64,000 nt of DNA. It comes from Microbispora siamensis. Its GTDB lineage: Bacteria; Actinomycetota; Actinomycetes; Streptosporangiales; Streptosporangiaceae. Below the pieces are notes generated by a model. It was given only the letters and a program-made list of their open reading frames with translations, had not been told where the DNA came from and did not search any database. Location: the NCBI RefSeq assembly GCF_016863095.1, contig NZ_BOOF01000032.1, positions 96,082-160,081 on the forward strand. The letters run 5' to 3'. The position numbers and the translations under genes were made by a program. Positions 24,447 through 34,449 of this stretch are shown piece after piece (within the stretch, counting starts at the first letter, position 1; every line of letters starts with the position of its first letter).

Positions 24447-26350
24447 GCCGGGCCCTGCGAGTGGTCGTGTGCGGCACCAACTTCGGCCGCTTCTACGCCG
24501 AGGCCGTCCTGTGCCATCCCGGCTACGTCCTCGCCGGGATCGTCAGCCGCGGATCGGCCGCCTCCCGCGACCACGCACGCCGTCTCGGCGTGCCGCACTA
24601 CACCCATGTCGATGAGCTGCCGGACGACGTGGACGTCGCGTGCGTCGTGGTCGGCTCGTCGATCTCGGGCGGGGCCGGCACCGAACTGGCGATGTCCTTG
24701 ATCGGGCGCGGCATCCACGTCCTGCAGGAGCATCCCGTCCATCTCGCCGAGATGACGGCGTGCCTGAAGCTCGCCCGCCGCCACGGGGTGCAGTACCGCG
24801 TCAACACGCACTATCCGCATGTGGAACCGGTGCGCGCGTTCAGCGAGGCGGCCCGCAGGCTCGCCGGCAGGCAGCGGCCCCTGTTCGTGGACGCCGCCAC
24901 CCCCGTTCACCTGATGCAGCCGATGATGGACATCCTCGGCCGGGCGCTCGGCTCGCTGCGGCCATGGGGGTTCGCCGACCCGCCCGTCGTGCCCGACCGG
25001 CTCGGCCCGCAGCCGTTCCGCACGGTGCAGGGCACGCTCGGCGGCGTGCCTCTGACGCTGCGCGTGCATCATCAGATGGATCCGGCGGACCGGGACAACC
25101 ACGCCCTGCACTGGCATCGGGTCTCCATCGGCACCGAAGGGGGAGTGCTCACACTCGCCGACACCCACGGACCCGTGCTGTGGAGCCCCCGGTTGCATGT
25201 CGGACGAGACGCCGACCACCGGTTCGTGCTCGACGCACCCGACGCCGACCACCTTGACCTCACCACGACCTCGGTGATCGGCCATACCGGGACGTTCCGC
25301 GACGTGTTCGCGCAGCTGTGGCCGCAGGCCATCGCCCGTGCCCTCGATGGGTTCAAGGACGCGGTGGCCGAAGGGCGGGACGCGCTGGGCGCCGCGCAGT
25401 ACGACCTCGCGGTGTGCCGCATCTGGTCGGACCTGGCCGCACGGCTCGGGCCGCCCGACGTCGTCCGCCCGCCCGCGCCCCGCCCTCTTCCAGCCGGGGA
25501 GCTGTTTCCCGATACCCTGCCGAACGGCCGGGGACCCGCCGCCTCATCAGGATCGACGCGGCCGGCGGACGGCGACACGCCGGCCCCCTACACGCCGTCC
25601 GCCGAGTTCTTCGACCTCGTGGCCGCCGAGCACACCGCCACCGCGAGCGCGGCGGCCGTCGCGGACGCGCTGTCCGACGTGGACCCGTCCGACGGGCCGG
25701 TGGTCGACATCGGCGCCGGCACCGGCCTGGTCACCGAGGCCGTCGCCCGGGCCCTGCCCGGCGTGGAGATCCTCGCCTGCGAGCCGGCCGTCGCCATGAG
25801 AGCCGTACTCACCAGCCGCGTCTTCAGCGACCCGTACCTGCGCTCCCGGGTGACGATCACCGCGGACGCGGCCCCCGAATTGGAGCTCCCCGACCGGATC
25901 GGCGCCGTCCTGCTGTGCGGCGTGCTCGGTCACCTGGACGCCGATCAGCGCCGGCGGCTCTGGGAGCGGATCCTGCCCCGGCTGTCCCCCTCCGGAGTCG
26001 TGGTCGTCGAACTCATGGGAGTGGACCACCCCCTGGTCCTCCCCGAGACCCGGCTGGCCACCGCCAGGGCCGGACACCACCGCTACGAATGGTGGTTGTC
26101 GGGCGCACCCGACGGCGCCGACACCACGAGGATGCGGCTGCACAGCGCCTGGCGGGTGTACCGCCACCACGACGACCGGGACCACGACGAACGGCCCTTG
26201 CGCGAGGTGCACGACTCCTATCACTGGATCCCCTTCGGGCTGAGCCAGGTCGCGGCGGAGTCCGGGCTCCACGCCCGGCCCCTGTCCACCCGGCCTGGTA
26301 TGCCGCCGCTCGCAGTACTCACCCGCGCGCCGGCCACGACCTCCCGATGA
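24443..26350 (+). CDS. Thiazolinyl imide reductase fused to a SAM methyltransferase
   Basis: A 635-residue two-domain protein. Residues 1 to about 360 match the Gfo/Idh/MocA-like thiazolinyl imide reductases (Irp3/YbtU, PchG): LRVVVCGTNFGRFYAEAVL, VACVVVGSSISGGAGTELA, HVLQEHPVHLAEMTACLKLA. These reduce a carrier-bound thiazoline to thiazolidine with NADPH. A Pro/Arg-rich linker follows. Residues about 383-635 are a class I methyltransferase (VDIGAGTGLVTEAVARALPG, HRYEWWLSGAP) paralogous to those at 3148 and 28498. GTG 24443 overlaps the preceding stop. Fusion would couple ring reduction to methylation, perhaps on nitrogen. Residue and atom are unknown. Confidence 0.88.
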   Translation: MSRALRVVVCGTNFGRFYAEAVLCHPGYVLAGIVSRGSAASRDHARRLGVPHYTHVDELPDDVDVACVVVGSSISGGAGTELAMSLIGRGIHVLQEHPVHLAEMTACLKLARRHGVQYRVNTHYPHVEPVRAFSEAARRLAGRQRPLFVDAATPVHLMQPMMDILGRALGSLRPWGFADPPVVPDRLGPQPFRTVQGTLGGVPLTLRVHHQMDPADRDNHALHWHRVSIGTEGGVLTLADTHGPVLWSPRLHVGRDADHRFVLDAPDADHLDLTTTSVIGHTGTFRDVFAQLWPQAIARALDGFKDAVAEGRDALGAAQYDLAVCRIWSDLAARLGPPDVVRPPAPRPLPAGELFPDTLPNGRGPAASSGSTRPADGDTPAPYTPSAEFFDLVAAEHTATASAAAVADALSDVDPSDGPVVDIGAGTGLVTEAVARALPGVEILACEPAVAMRAVLTSRVFSDPYLRSRVTITADAAPELELPDRIGAVLLCGVLGHLDADQRRRLWERILPRLSPSGVVVVELMGVDHPLVLPETRLATARAGHHRYEWWLSGAPDGADTTRMRLHSAWRVYRHHDDRDHDERPLREVHDSYHWIPFGLSQVAAESGLHARPLSTRPGMPPLAVLTRAPATTSR

Positions 26351-26382
26351 CCCTCCCGCCTGTCTACGGCAAAGGACAACCC

Positions 26383-27639
26383 ATGAGCACGACCATCCCT
26401 ACCGGTCCTTCCGGCTCGGGAAACCACGAGGACTCCGCGCCCTGTATGGCCCGGCCCCGCGACTTCCCCATACGGCGGGGTTGCCCATTTGCTCCGCCCG
26501 AGGACTACGCGCGCCTGCGCACCGAGGAGCCCGTCGCCCGGGTCACCCTGCCCACGGGACGCGAGGCCTGGGTGGTCACCCGCTACGAGGACGTGCGAGA
26601 ACTCCTGGCGGATCCCCGCATCAGCGCCGACATCCGCCGCGCCAACTTCCCCGCGCTCGGCGAGGGCGAACAGGAGATCGGGGCGCGACTGCGGCCCTTC
26701 ATCCGCACCGACGCCCCGGAGCACACGCGCTACCGCCGGATGCTGCTCCCCGAATTCACCGTACGCAAGACCCGCGCGATGCGGCCCGCCGTCCAGGCCA
26801 TCGTGGACGACCTCATCGACGCCATGCTCGCGTCCGGGGGACCTGTCGACTTCGTGCCCGCCTACGCCAACGCCGTCTCCACCTCGGTCATCTGCGAGCT
26901 GCTGGGCATCCCCAAGGAGAACCTCGAGTTCTTCCGCGACGTCACCCGCATCTCCGGCTCCCGCAGCAGCACCGCCGAGCAGGTCGCCGAAGCGCTCGGC
27001 GGCCTGTTCACACTGATCTCCGACCTGGTGGCGCAGCGCCAGGAACAGCCCCGCGACGACCTGCTGTCCAAGCTCGTCGTCGACCACCTGCAGACCGGTG
27101 ACATCACCCTGAACGAGCTGCTGTCCACCGTCGGCATCACCATCAACGCCGGCCGCGAGACCAGCACGAACATGCTGGCCTTGAGCGCACTCCTGCTCAT
27201 CCGGCGCCCGGAACTGGCGCAGGAACTGCGCGCCGATCCCTCCCTCATGCCGGCTGCCGTCGACGAGCTCCTGAGGGTGCTGTCGATCGCCGACTCCATC
27301 CCGCTGCGGGTCGCCGCCCGGGACATCGAGATCTCCGGCCACGTCATCCCCGCGGACGACGGCGTCATCGGCCTGCTCGCCGGGGCCAACCACGACCCCG
27401 AGCAGTTCCCCGACCCCGGCCGCGTCGACTTCCACCGCCCGGACAACCACCATGTCGCCTTCGGCTACGGGATGCACCAGTGCATCGGCCAGCACCTGGC
27501 CAGGCTGGAGATGGAAGTCGCCCTGGGGACGCTGATCCGCCGCATTCCGACGCTCCGCCTGGCGGTGCCCTACGAGGAGGTCGAGTTCAAGCACGAGTCG
27601 GCGACGTTCGGCATCGAACGGATGCCGGTGACATGGTGA
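26383..27639 (+). CDS. Cytochrome P450
   Basis: A 418-residue soluble bacterial P450. It has the I-helix oxygen-activation motif AGRETSTNM, the K-helix ExxR (ELLRV) and the heme loop FGYGMHQCIGQHLARLEME with Cys367 as heme ligand. AAAGGACAACCC precedes ATG 26383. It probably hydroxylates or oxidizes the metallophore. The ferredoxin half of the 3148 protein is the natural electron donor within the cluster. The stop lies inside the start region of the thioesterase gene. Confidence 0.94.
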   Translation: MSTTIPTGPSGSGNHEDSAPCMARPRDFPIRRGCPFAPPEDYARLRTEEPVARVTLPTGREAWVVTRYEDVRELLADPRISADIRRANFPALGEGEQEIGARLRPFIRTDAPEHTRYRRMLLPEFTVRKTRAMRPAVQAIVDDLIDAMLASGGPVDFVPAYANAVSTSVICELLGIPKENLEFFRDVTRISGSRSSTAEQVAEALGGLFTLISDLVAQRQEQPRDDLLSKLVVDHLQTGDITLNELLSTVGITINAGRETSTNMLALSALLLIRRPELAQELRADPSLMPAAVDELLRVLSIADSIPLRVAARDIEISGHVIPADDGVIGLLAGANHDPEQFPDPGRVDFHRPDNHHVAFGYGMHQCIGQHLARLEMEVALGTLIRRIPTLRLAVPYEEVEFKHESATFGIERMPVTW

Positions 27640-28472
27640 ACGTCTGGATCTCCCGGGAAGACCGGGACGCACGAGCGGGCACGGGGCGGCTCGGGCCATG
27701 GCTCCGGTGCTGGAGCCCCCGCCCCACCGCCCGTCTGCGCCTGGTCTGCCTTCCGCACGCCGGAGGCGGCGCCAGCTCCTACCGGCCGTGGGCGGCACTG
27801 CTGCCGCCGCAGGTCGAGCTCCTCGTCGTCCAGTACCCGGGGCGGGAGGACCGCTTCGACGACCCCATGGTGGACGACATGGCGGATCTGGTCGCGGGGA
27901 TCGCCGACGACCTGCGGCCGGTTCTCGACCGTCCATATGCGCTGTTCGGTCACAGCATGGGTTCGGCCGTCGGCTGGGAGCTTGCCCTAGAGCTGCGCCG
28001 GCGCGGGGCTTCCGAGCCGCGCCGGATGTTCGCCTCGGGCCGCGCGGCTCCGGGGACCGCGACCACGGGCGAGGTCCACCGGCAGCCGGACGAGGCCCTT
28101 CACAGGGAACTCGAGCGGCTCGGCGGCACCACAGGGGAGGTGCTGGCCGATCCCGGCCTGCGCGCGGTGGTGCTCGGGTGCGTGCGCAACGACTACCGCC
28201 TCATCGAGACCTACCGTCCTGAGCGCCACACTCCGCTGCACTGCCCGATCGACGTGTTCACCGGGGACGCGGACCCGGAGCTGCCGCCCGAGACAGTGAA
28301 CGAGCGGGCCGGAGGGTGGGCGGACCTGACCACCGCGGGCACCGAGACGCGCGTGTTCCCGGGGGACCACTTCTACCTCAACCGCCGGCGACGAGAGGTG
28401 GTCGCGTCGGTCCTGCGCCGGTTGGACCCATCGCTTGCACCGAACGGTCAGACCTGGCCGAGCACCCCGTGA
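27633..28472 (+). CDS. Type II thioesterase
   Basis: A 279-residue alpha/beta hydrolase of the GrsT/YbtT family. It has LVCLPHAGGGASSYRPWA, nucleophile elbow FGHSMGSAVGWELA, VFTGDADPELPPE and the histidine motif FPGDHFYLNRRR. Such enzymes clear misacylated carrier proteins of the assembly line. ATG 27633 lies six bases before the P450 stop ends, so translation is coupled; GTG 27636 is also possible. The nucleophile here is a normal serine, unlike the NRPS thioesterase domain. Confidence 0.92.
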   Translation: MVNVWISREDRDARAGTGRLGPWLRCWSPRPTARLRLVCLPHAGGGASSYRPWAALLPPQVELLVVQYPGREDRFDDPMVDDMADLVAGIADDLRPVLDRPYALFGHSMGSAVGWELALELRRRGASEPRRMFASGRAAPGTATTGEVHRQPDEALHRELERLGGTTGEVLADPGLRAVVLGCVRNDYRLIETYRPERHTPLHCPIDVFTGDADPELPPETVNERAGGWADLTTAGTETRVFPGDHFYLNRRRREVVASVLRRLDPSLAPNGQTWPSTP

Positions 28473-28497
28473 CCGTCCGCCACGACCAGGAGCAACC

Positions 28498-29226
28498 GTG
28501 ATCGACTACTACTCGCCGTCCGCCGAGTTCTATGAAATGGTCGCCACACGCCACACGGCCAGCAGCGGGCCGCCCCTCACCCGAGTGCTCGCCGACGTCG
28601 ATGTCTCGCACGGGCCCGTGCTGGAGATCGGCGCCGGCACCGGCCGGATCACCGAGGTCATCGCCTCCGCGCTGCCCGAGGCGGACATCGTCGCCGCCGA
28701 GCCGTCCGCCACCATGCGCGCCGTGCTCACCTCACGGATCGCGCGCGATCCGGACCTGCGCCGCCGTGTCACCGTCGTCGACGGCTCGGCGCAGGACATG
28801 GAACTGCCCGAACGGCTCTCGGCGGTTGTGATCTTCGGGGTGGCGGGGCACCTGACCCCCGCCGAGCGGGGCTCGCTGTGGCGGCGGCTGTCCGACAGGC
28901 TGCCCGACGGCGGCCTCATCGTCGTCGAGCTCATGGGCGTGTCCTCGCCGCGTGTCATTCCGCCCGTGATGTCCCTGCGGGAGACCATCGGCCGCCAGAC
29001 CTACGAGTGGTGGATCGGCGGCGAGCCCGCGCACGGAGACGCCATGCGCTTCACCACCACCTGGAAGGTGCTCCGGGACGGCCGGACCGTACGCGAGGTC
29101 GCCGACGACTACATCTGGCACACCTTCGATGTCGCCCGCCTCGCCCGTGAGGCCGGGATGACCAGCCGCCGCATCACCGAGGCGGCCGGGCAGGCCATTC
29201 CCGAGATCGGAGTTCTCGTCAAGTGA
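28498..29226 (+). CDS. SAM-dependent methyltransferase, stand-alone
   Basis: The 242-residue class I methyltransferase has LEIGAGTGRITEVIASALPE, then AAEPSATMRAVLTSRIARDP and VVELMGVSSPRVIPP. It shares these blocks with the C-terminal domain of the 24443 protein and the N-terminal domain of the 3148 protein. Three copies of one methyltransferase, two of them fused, thus serve this cluster, besides the one embedded in the NRPS. CAGGAGCAACC precedes GTG 28498. The target atom is unknown. Confidence 0.88.
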   Translation: MIDYYSPSAEFYEMVATRHTASSGPPLTRVLADVDVSHGPVLEIGAGTGRITEVIASALPEADIVAAEPSATMRAVLTSRIARDPDLRRRVTVVDGSAQDMELPERLSAVVIFGVAGHLTPAERGSLWRRLSDRLPDGGLIVVELMGVSSPRVIPPVMSLRETIGRQTYEWWIGGEPAHGDAMRFTTTWKVLRDGRTVREVADDYIWHTFDVARLAREAGMTSRRITEAAGQAIPEIGVLVK

Positions 29227-31100
29227 TGCGAAAGCCGTCACATCCGGTCGCGAACCGGCCCTCCCCGCCGGACGACACTCCGCCGCCTCCGTTGCGCGGC
29301 ATTCTCCGCCAAGTTCGGGGCCGCCTCATCACGGCCGTCGTCCTCCAAGCCGCCGCGGCGGTGGCCGGTGTCACTCCCTTCGTCGCCGTGGCGCGGATCG
29401 CCGTCCACCTCACCGGCGACTCCCGTCCCCAGGCCGACGACCTGTGGCCCCTGGTCACCGTGGCCTGTGTCTCCGGGCTCACCGCCCTCGTGCTGGGCTC
29501 GGCGGCGGGGTTCGTCAGCCACATCGCCGACAACGACCTGCAACTCGCCCTCCGCCGGCGGCTGGCCGCCCACACCGGCGGCCTGCCGCTGGGCTGGATC
29601 AGCGCCGGAGGCGCGAGTCAGATCAAGCGAGCCGTACAGGACGACGTCCGCGCACTTCACACGCTCGTCGCCCACACCCTGCTCGACGTTACGGCCTTGC
29701 TCGTCGCGCCCGCCGCGGCGCTGGTTTATCTGTTCGCCGTCGACTGGCGTCTCGCGCTGCTCAGCATCCTGCCGCTCGCCCTTGGCGCATACCTGTTCGG
29801 CCGGGCGATGTCCGGGGCGGCGGCCCAGATGGCCGAGTACGGCGCGGCACTCGGCCGGATTTCCTCGACCGCCGTCGAGTACGTCACCGGCATCGCTGTG
29901 CTGAAGACCTTCGGCCGAGGACGCAAGGGCCACGATCGGTTCCTCACGGCGACCGACGGTTTCGCCGACTTCTTCACCACCTGGGTCCGGACCACGCTGG
30001 TCACCTCCACCGGAGCCCTGCTCGTCGTCTCCCCGGTTCTCGTGCTGCTCCTGCTGGCCACTGCCGGGACCGTGCTCGTGGCCAACGGGTGGATGACCGG
30101 CGCGGACCTCGTCCCGTTCATGCTGCTGGGGCCCGCTGTCGCCGCCCCGATGAGCGTGGTCGGCACCCGGGTCCAGCAGATCAGGGCCGGCCAGGCGGCG
30201 GCGGCTCGGATCTCCGCCCTGCTCGGCAGGCCGGCCCTGCCGCAGGCCGACAAGCCCCTCACCCCAAAGGGGTCCCGCGTGTCGATGCGCGGAGTCTCCT
30301 TCTCCTACGACGGGCACATCGACGTGCTGAGCGGCGTCGATCTCGACCTCAAGCCCGGAACGATCACCGCGCTCGTCGGACCCTCCGGATCGGGGAAGTC
30401 CACCCTCGCCTCCCTGCTGCTCCGCTTCCAGGACGTCACGGCCGGGGCCGTGACTATCGGGGGCGTCGACGTCCGCCACATGTCATCCGCCTGCCTTTAC
30501 CAAAATGTCGGCTTCGTCCTCCAGGACGTGCGACTGCTGCATGCCTCCGTCGCCGACAACATCCGTCTCGGCCGTCCCACAGCTACCGATGAGGAGGTCG
30601 AACGGGCGGCACGGGCCGCCCAGATCCACGACAGGATCGCCGCGTTGCCCGACGGCTACGCCACCGAGGTCGGAACCGGGGTCACCTTTTCCGGCGGGGA
30701 GGCGCAACGTGTCTCCATCGCCCGCGCTCTGCTGGCCGACGCGCCCGTGCTCGTCCTGGACGAGGCGACGGCGCATGCCGACCCCCACTCCGAGGCTCTG
30801 ATCCAGACCGCGCTGTCTACGCTGGCCGCCGGCCGTACGGTCCTCGTCATCGCGCACCGGCTGTCGACGATCCGCCAGGCCGACCAGATCGTCGTGCTCG
30901 ACGGCGGACGCGTCGCCGAGCGGGGCGGCCACGAGGAGTTGCTGGTCGCGGGCGGGCGCTACGCCTCCCTGTGGAAGGCACAGTCCACCGGACGAAATGC
31001 ACAGTCCACCGGGCGAGACGAGACGGGTGAACAGGCGCCCGTTCCGTCTCCGGCCGGCCTCGGCCGATCCGACGACGCGCGAGAGGGAACCCCGCGATGA
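29226..31100 (+). CDS. ABC half-transporter, siderophore type (YbtP/IrtA-like)
   Basis: About 624 residues: an N-terminal six-helix exporter-fold membrane domain (about 40-330) and a C-terminal ATPase with GPSGSGKST, QDVRLLHASVADNIRLGR, signature FSGGEAQRVS and VLVLDEATAHAD. The D-loop is altered (AHAD instead of ALD). It pairs with the next gene, as YbtP with YbtQ. In that family exporter-fold proteins import the loaded siderophore, so direction is uncertain. ATG 29226 shares a base with the methyltransferase stop; GTG 29223 is an alternative. The tail holds a direct repeat of AQSTGR (30980-31018). Confidence 0.9.
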   Translation: MRKPSHPVANRPSPPDDTPPPPLRGILRQVRGRLITAVVLQAAAAVAGVTPFVAVARIAVHLTGDSRPQADDLWPLVTVACVSGLTALVLGSAAGFVSHIADNDLQLALRRRLAAHTGGLPLGWISAGGASQIKRAVQDDVRALHTLVAHTLLDVTALLVAPAAALVYLFAVDWRLALLSILPLALGAYLFGRAMSGAAAQMAEYGAALGRISSTAVEYVTGIAVLKTFGRGRKGHDRFLTATDGFADFFTTWVRTTLVTSTGALLVVSPVLVLLLLATAGTVLVANGWMTGADLVPFMLLGPAVAAPMSVVGTRVQQIRAGQAAAARISALLGRPALPQADKPLTPKGSRVSMRGVSFSYDGHIDVLSGVDLDLKPGTITALVGPSGSGKSTLASLLLRFQDVTAGAVTIGGVDVRHMSSACLYQNVGFVLQDVRLLHASVADNIRLGRPTATDEEVERAARAAQIHDRIAALPDGYATEVGTGVTFSGGEAQRVSIARALLADAPVLVLDEATAHADPHSEALIQTALSTLAAGRTVLVIAHRLSTIRQADQIVVLDGGRVAERGGHEELLVAGGRYASLWKAQSTGRNAQSTGRDETGEQAPVPSPAGLGRSDDAREGTPR

Positions 31101-32866
31101 TCCGTGATCTTCACCGTGTGCTCGGATCCGAAGGATCGGGCCTGCTGAACCGCCTTCTCGTCACGCAGGCCGGTGCCGCCGCCCTTCAGGGCGTCGCCTT
31201 CGCCCTCCTGGTGCCTCTCCTGCGGGCCCTGCTCGGTGACGCTTCCGGCGAGGCCTGGCCGTGGCTCACCGCCTTCGTGATCTGTTCGCTCGGGTATGCG
31301 ATCTTGCAGGCGATCGGTCTCAGCCGCGGCTTCACCGCAGGCTCCCGGCTGTCTCGCGTGCTGCACCGGCGTCTCGCCGAGCACGCCCTGAACCTGCCTC
31401 TCGGCTGGTTCACGGCCGGGCGAGCCGCTGGCTTCAGCAGGCTGGCCGGGCAGGACGTCATCCAGGTGATGAACATGCCGGCCCACCTGTTGCGCCCGCT
31501 GATCACCTCGGTGCTGACGCCGGTCACCATCGTCGTGGCGAGCCTCTTCCTCGACATGCGGGTCGCGCTCGTGCTGGTGCTATGTGCGCCCGTGCTGCTG
31601 GCCGTCCACCTGTGGAGCACCTCCGTGGTGCGCAGGCTGGACGACGGCCGCGACGGCGCCATCGCGGAGTCGGCCGACCGCGTCCTGGAGTTCGTGCGGA
31701 ACCAGTCGGTGCTGCGCGCGTTCGGCAGGACGGCCGAAGGCTACGGCGCGCTCGACGACGCCCTGGTGGGGGAGGCCCGGGGGGATCGCCGGCTCATCCA
31801 GCGCGGCACCCCGGGCCTCGTGTCCTTCGCCTTCGCCGCCCGGATGGTCTTCGCGCTGCTGCTGGCCCTGTCGGTGTCATGGACGCTGGACGGCTCCCTG
31901 GACGTCGCGACCATGCCCGCCCTGCTGGTGCTCGTCGGCAGGCTCACTGACAGCGTGTCCACCGCGGCCGATCTCGGTGCCGGGATGCGGATCGCGCGGG
32001 GCAGTCTCCTGCGGCTGCGCGCCGTGCTCGACACACGCCCCTTTCCCCGGCCTGCCGAGCCCCGGCTGCCCGACGGGGCCGACGTGGAATTCGATCAGGT
32101 GAGCTTCGACTACCCGCAGAACACGCCGGTGGGGCTGGGCCCGTCCGCAGGGCGGCGGGACCCGTTGCTCGCCAACGTGAGCTTCCGCATCCCCGAGCGC
32201 AGCATGACCGCGCTCATCGGCCCGTCCGGAGCCGGGAAGACCACGGTCGCCCGCCTGCTCGCCCGCTTCTGGGACACGACGGGTGGCACAGTACGCATCG
32301 GCGGCGTCGACGTGCGGGACATCTCTCCCGAGGATCTGGCCGCGTCGGTCTCGATCGTCTTCCAGGATGTCTACCTCTTCGAGGGCACGATCGAAGACAA
32401 CGTGCGCATCGGCGACCCGGAGGCGAGCGAGGAGACACTCCACCGGGCGGCCACCCTGGCCGGACTGGACCAAGTGGTCCGGACGCTGCCCGACGGCTGG
32501 TCGACAGTGGTCGGAGAAGGCGGAACCGCCCTGTCCGGTGGCCAGCGCCAGCGTGTCGCCATCGCCCGGGCCCTCCTCAAGGACGCGCCGATCCTCGTGC
32601 TCGACGAGGCGACCGCCGCTCTCGACCACGAAAGCGAGGCGGTGCTGACCTCGACCCTGCAGGCGCTGGCCTCGCAGAAGACGCTGCTCGTCATCACACA
32701 CCGGCTCAGCACAGTGCTCACCGCCGAGCAGGTGCTCGTCATGGAAGGCGGGCGGATCACCGAACGCGGCGTGCACGACGAGCTGATGGCCCTGGGCGGC
32801 ACCTACGCCGCCTTCTGGGACCAGCGCAGCAGGGCCGAGGGATGGCGGTTGGAGCCCGCTCGATGA
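31097..32866 (+). CDS. ABC half-transporter, siderophore type (YbtQ/IrtB-like)
   Basis: The 589-residue partner of the preceding gene has a transmembrane exporter-fold domain (about 15-300) and an ATPase with GPSGAGKTT, FQDVYLFEGTIEDNVRIGDP, canonical LSGGQRQRVAIARALL and ILVLDEATAALDHESEAV. Start and stop overlap by four bases. This half carries the canonical signature and D-loop while its partner is altered, a common split in heterodimeric ABC proteins. It moves the metallophore in or out. Confidence 0.9.
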   Translation: MIRDLHRVLGSEGSGLLNRLLVTQAGAAALQGVAFALLVPLLRALLGDASGEAWPWLTAFVICSLGYAILQAIGLSRGFTAGSRLSRVLHRRLAEHALNLPLGWFTAGRAAGFSRLAGQDVIQVMNMPAHLLRPLITSVLTPVTIVVASLFLDMRVALVLVLCAPVLLAVHLWSTSVVRRLDDGRDGAIAESADRVLEFVRNQSVLRAFGRTAEGYGALDDALVGEARGDRRLIQRGTPGLVSFAFAARMVFALLLALSVSWTLDGSLDVATMPALLVLVGRLTDSVSTAADLGAGMRIARGSLLRLRAVLDTRPFPRPAEPRLPDGADVEFDQVSFDYPQNTPVGLGPSAGRRDPLLANVSFRIPERSMTALIGPSGAGKTTVARLLARFWDTTGGTVRIGGVDVRDISPEDLAASVSIVFQDVYLFEGTIEDNVRIGDPEASEETLHRAATLAGLDQVVRTLPDGWSTVVGEGGTALSGGQRQRVAIARALLKDAPILVLDEATAALDHESEAVLTSTLQALASQKTLLVITHRLSTVLTAEQVLVMEGGRITERGVHDELMALGGTYAAFWDQRSRAEGWRLEPAR

Positions 32867-32931
32867 ACCTGCCCACCCCGACAACGACGACCGGTGGCGC
32901 CGACGGTGTCCACATGACAAGGAGCACGACG

Positions 32932-34359
32932 ATGAGTATCGAACCGGCCACGATGTGGGCGGACTGGGCACGAGCGGTGCCCACCCTCGGGCACTCGGTC
33001 GTCCACGACGCCCCCGACGACCCGGCCGCCGCGGCGGTACGGCTCGCGCGGGCCGGGCTCGACGAGGAACACGTGGTCTATGAGCAGGCCGGGATCTGGT
33101 ATTTCGCCGCGGGCAGCGCCGTCACGCTCACCGTGGACGCGGTGCGGGTGGTCGCCCGTGCCCGGGGCCGCTCCTGGACCGTGCCTATTGACGGCCCGCC
33201 GCTGGACCTGGTCGCCGATGCGGTCGCGGCGCTGGGGCAGTCCGGCGCGGCAGACCTGTACGGGTGGGCCGCCTTCGAACTCGCCCACATGCTCCATGGC
33301 GACCCCGCCGAGGCGGGGACCGAGCCGCTCCTGCACCTCATCGTGCCCAGCGTCGAGGTCGCGCTGCGCCCCGGTAAGGCCGAGGTGCGCTCGATCGGCG
33401 ACACCTGGACCAGGAAGGTCTGCGCCCTCCTCGCGGACGCGGCCGCGCCCGATGCCGAGGCGGCGGTGGCCCTTCCGGCGCTGCCCGACGCCGAGAAGCT
33501 CATCGCCGTGGGCGGGCCCGCCTACCGGCAGGCGGTCGCCCGCGGCGTCGCCGACATTCACGCGGGCCTCGTCGGCAAGGCCGTCCTCTCGCGGGCTGTG
33601 CCTCTGCCTCCGGGCGGCGTGCCGGACTTCGCCGCCTCCTACCTCGCGGGCCGCCGGGCGAACACCCCCGCGCGATCCTTCTTGCTGAAACTCGGCGGCT
33701 GGCAGGCGGCCGGCTTCAGTCCGGAGACCGTGGTCGAGGTCGACCCGAGCGGGCGCGTCTCCACCCAGCCACTCGCGGGGACCCGTGCTCTGGGGCCGGA
33801 TCCGGAGGAGAACGAGCGTCTGCGCCGTGAGCTCCTCACGGATGCGAAGGAGGTGCACGAGCACGCGATTTCCGTACGGCTCGCCTGCGAGCAGATGGAG
33901 TCGATCTGCAGGCCAGGATCGGTGATCGTCGAGGAGTTCATGACGGTCAAGGAGCGTGGTTCTGTACAGCACCTCGCCTCCCGGGTCGCCGGGAGCCTGG
34001 AGGAGGCCGTCGGAACTTGGCAGGCGTTCGCGGCTCTCTTCCCGGCCATCACGGCCACCGGTGTGCCGAGAGCGGCCGCCCTCACCGCCCTGGCCCGGCA
34101 TGAGGTGGAGCCCAGGGGGCTTTACGGCGGAGCGGTGTTCCGGGTGGGGACGGACGGCTCACTCGATGCCGCGCTGGTCCTGCGGACGCTGCTCGGCCGG
34201 GGAGCGCGCACCTGGCTTCGTGCCGGAGCCGGAGTGATGGGGCAGTCCGCCCCTGAGCGTGAATACGAAGAGACGTGCGAGAAGTTGCGGAGCGTTGTCC
34301 CGTATCTGCGCTTCCATAGCTTTTTGGGCGATTCTGACAATTTTTCCGGCCAGCTTTAA
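32932..34359 (+). CDS. Salicylate synthase (MbtI/Irp9/YbtS type)
   Basis: A 475-residue chorismate-utilizing enzyme that makes salicylate from chorismate in one protein. It has the anthranilate-synthase-I fold marks KAVLSRAVPLP, SFLLKLGGWQAAGFSPET, STQPLAGTRALG, GLYGGAVFRVGTDGSLDAAL and LRAGAGVMGQSAP. AAGGAG lies seven bases before ATG 32932, which decides the start over in-frame upstream starts that overlap the ABC gene. It supplies the aryl cap for the NRPS. A weak ACCGCA/TGCGGT hairpin (34359-34382) follows the stop. Confidence 0.93.
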   Translation: MSIEPATMWADWARAVPTLGHSVVHDAPDDPAAAAVRLARAGLDEEHVVYEQAGIWYFAAGSAVTLTVDAVRVVARARGRSWTVPIDGPPLDLVADAVAALGQSGAADLYGWAAFELAHMLHGDPAEAGTEPLLHLIVPSVEVALRPGKAEVRSIGDTWTRKVCALLADAAAPDAEAAVALPALPDAEKLIAVGGPAYRQAVARGVADIHAGLVGKAVLSRAVPLPPGGVPDFAASYLAGRRANTPARSFLLKLGGWQAAGFSPETVVEVDPSGRVSTQPLAGTRALGPDPEENERLRRELLTDAKEVHEHAISVRLACEQMESICRPGSVIVEEFMTVKERGSVQHLASRVAGSLEEAVGTWQAFAALFPAITATGVPRAAALTALARHEVEPRGLYGGAVFRVGTDGSLDAALVLRTLLGRGARTWLRAGAGVMGQSAPEREYEETCEKLRSVVPYLRFHSFLGDSDNFSGQL

Positions 34360-34449
34360 CCGCAGTACGCAGTAATTGCGGTCATCCCGGGCCAGGGTCT
34401 GTCCGAATACGGCACGTCTGCGCGCCAAGCCACCGGGCGTGATGTCGGC

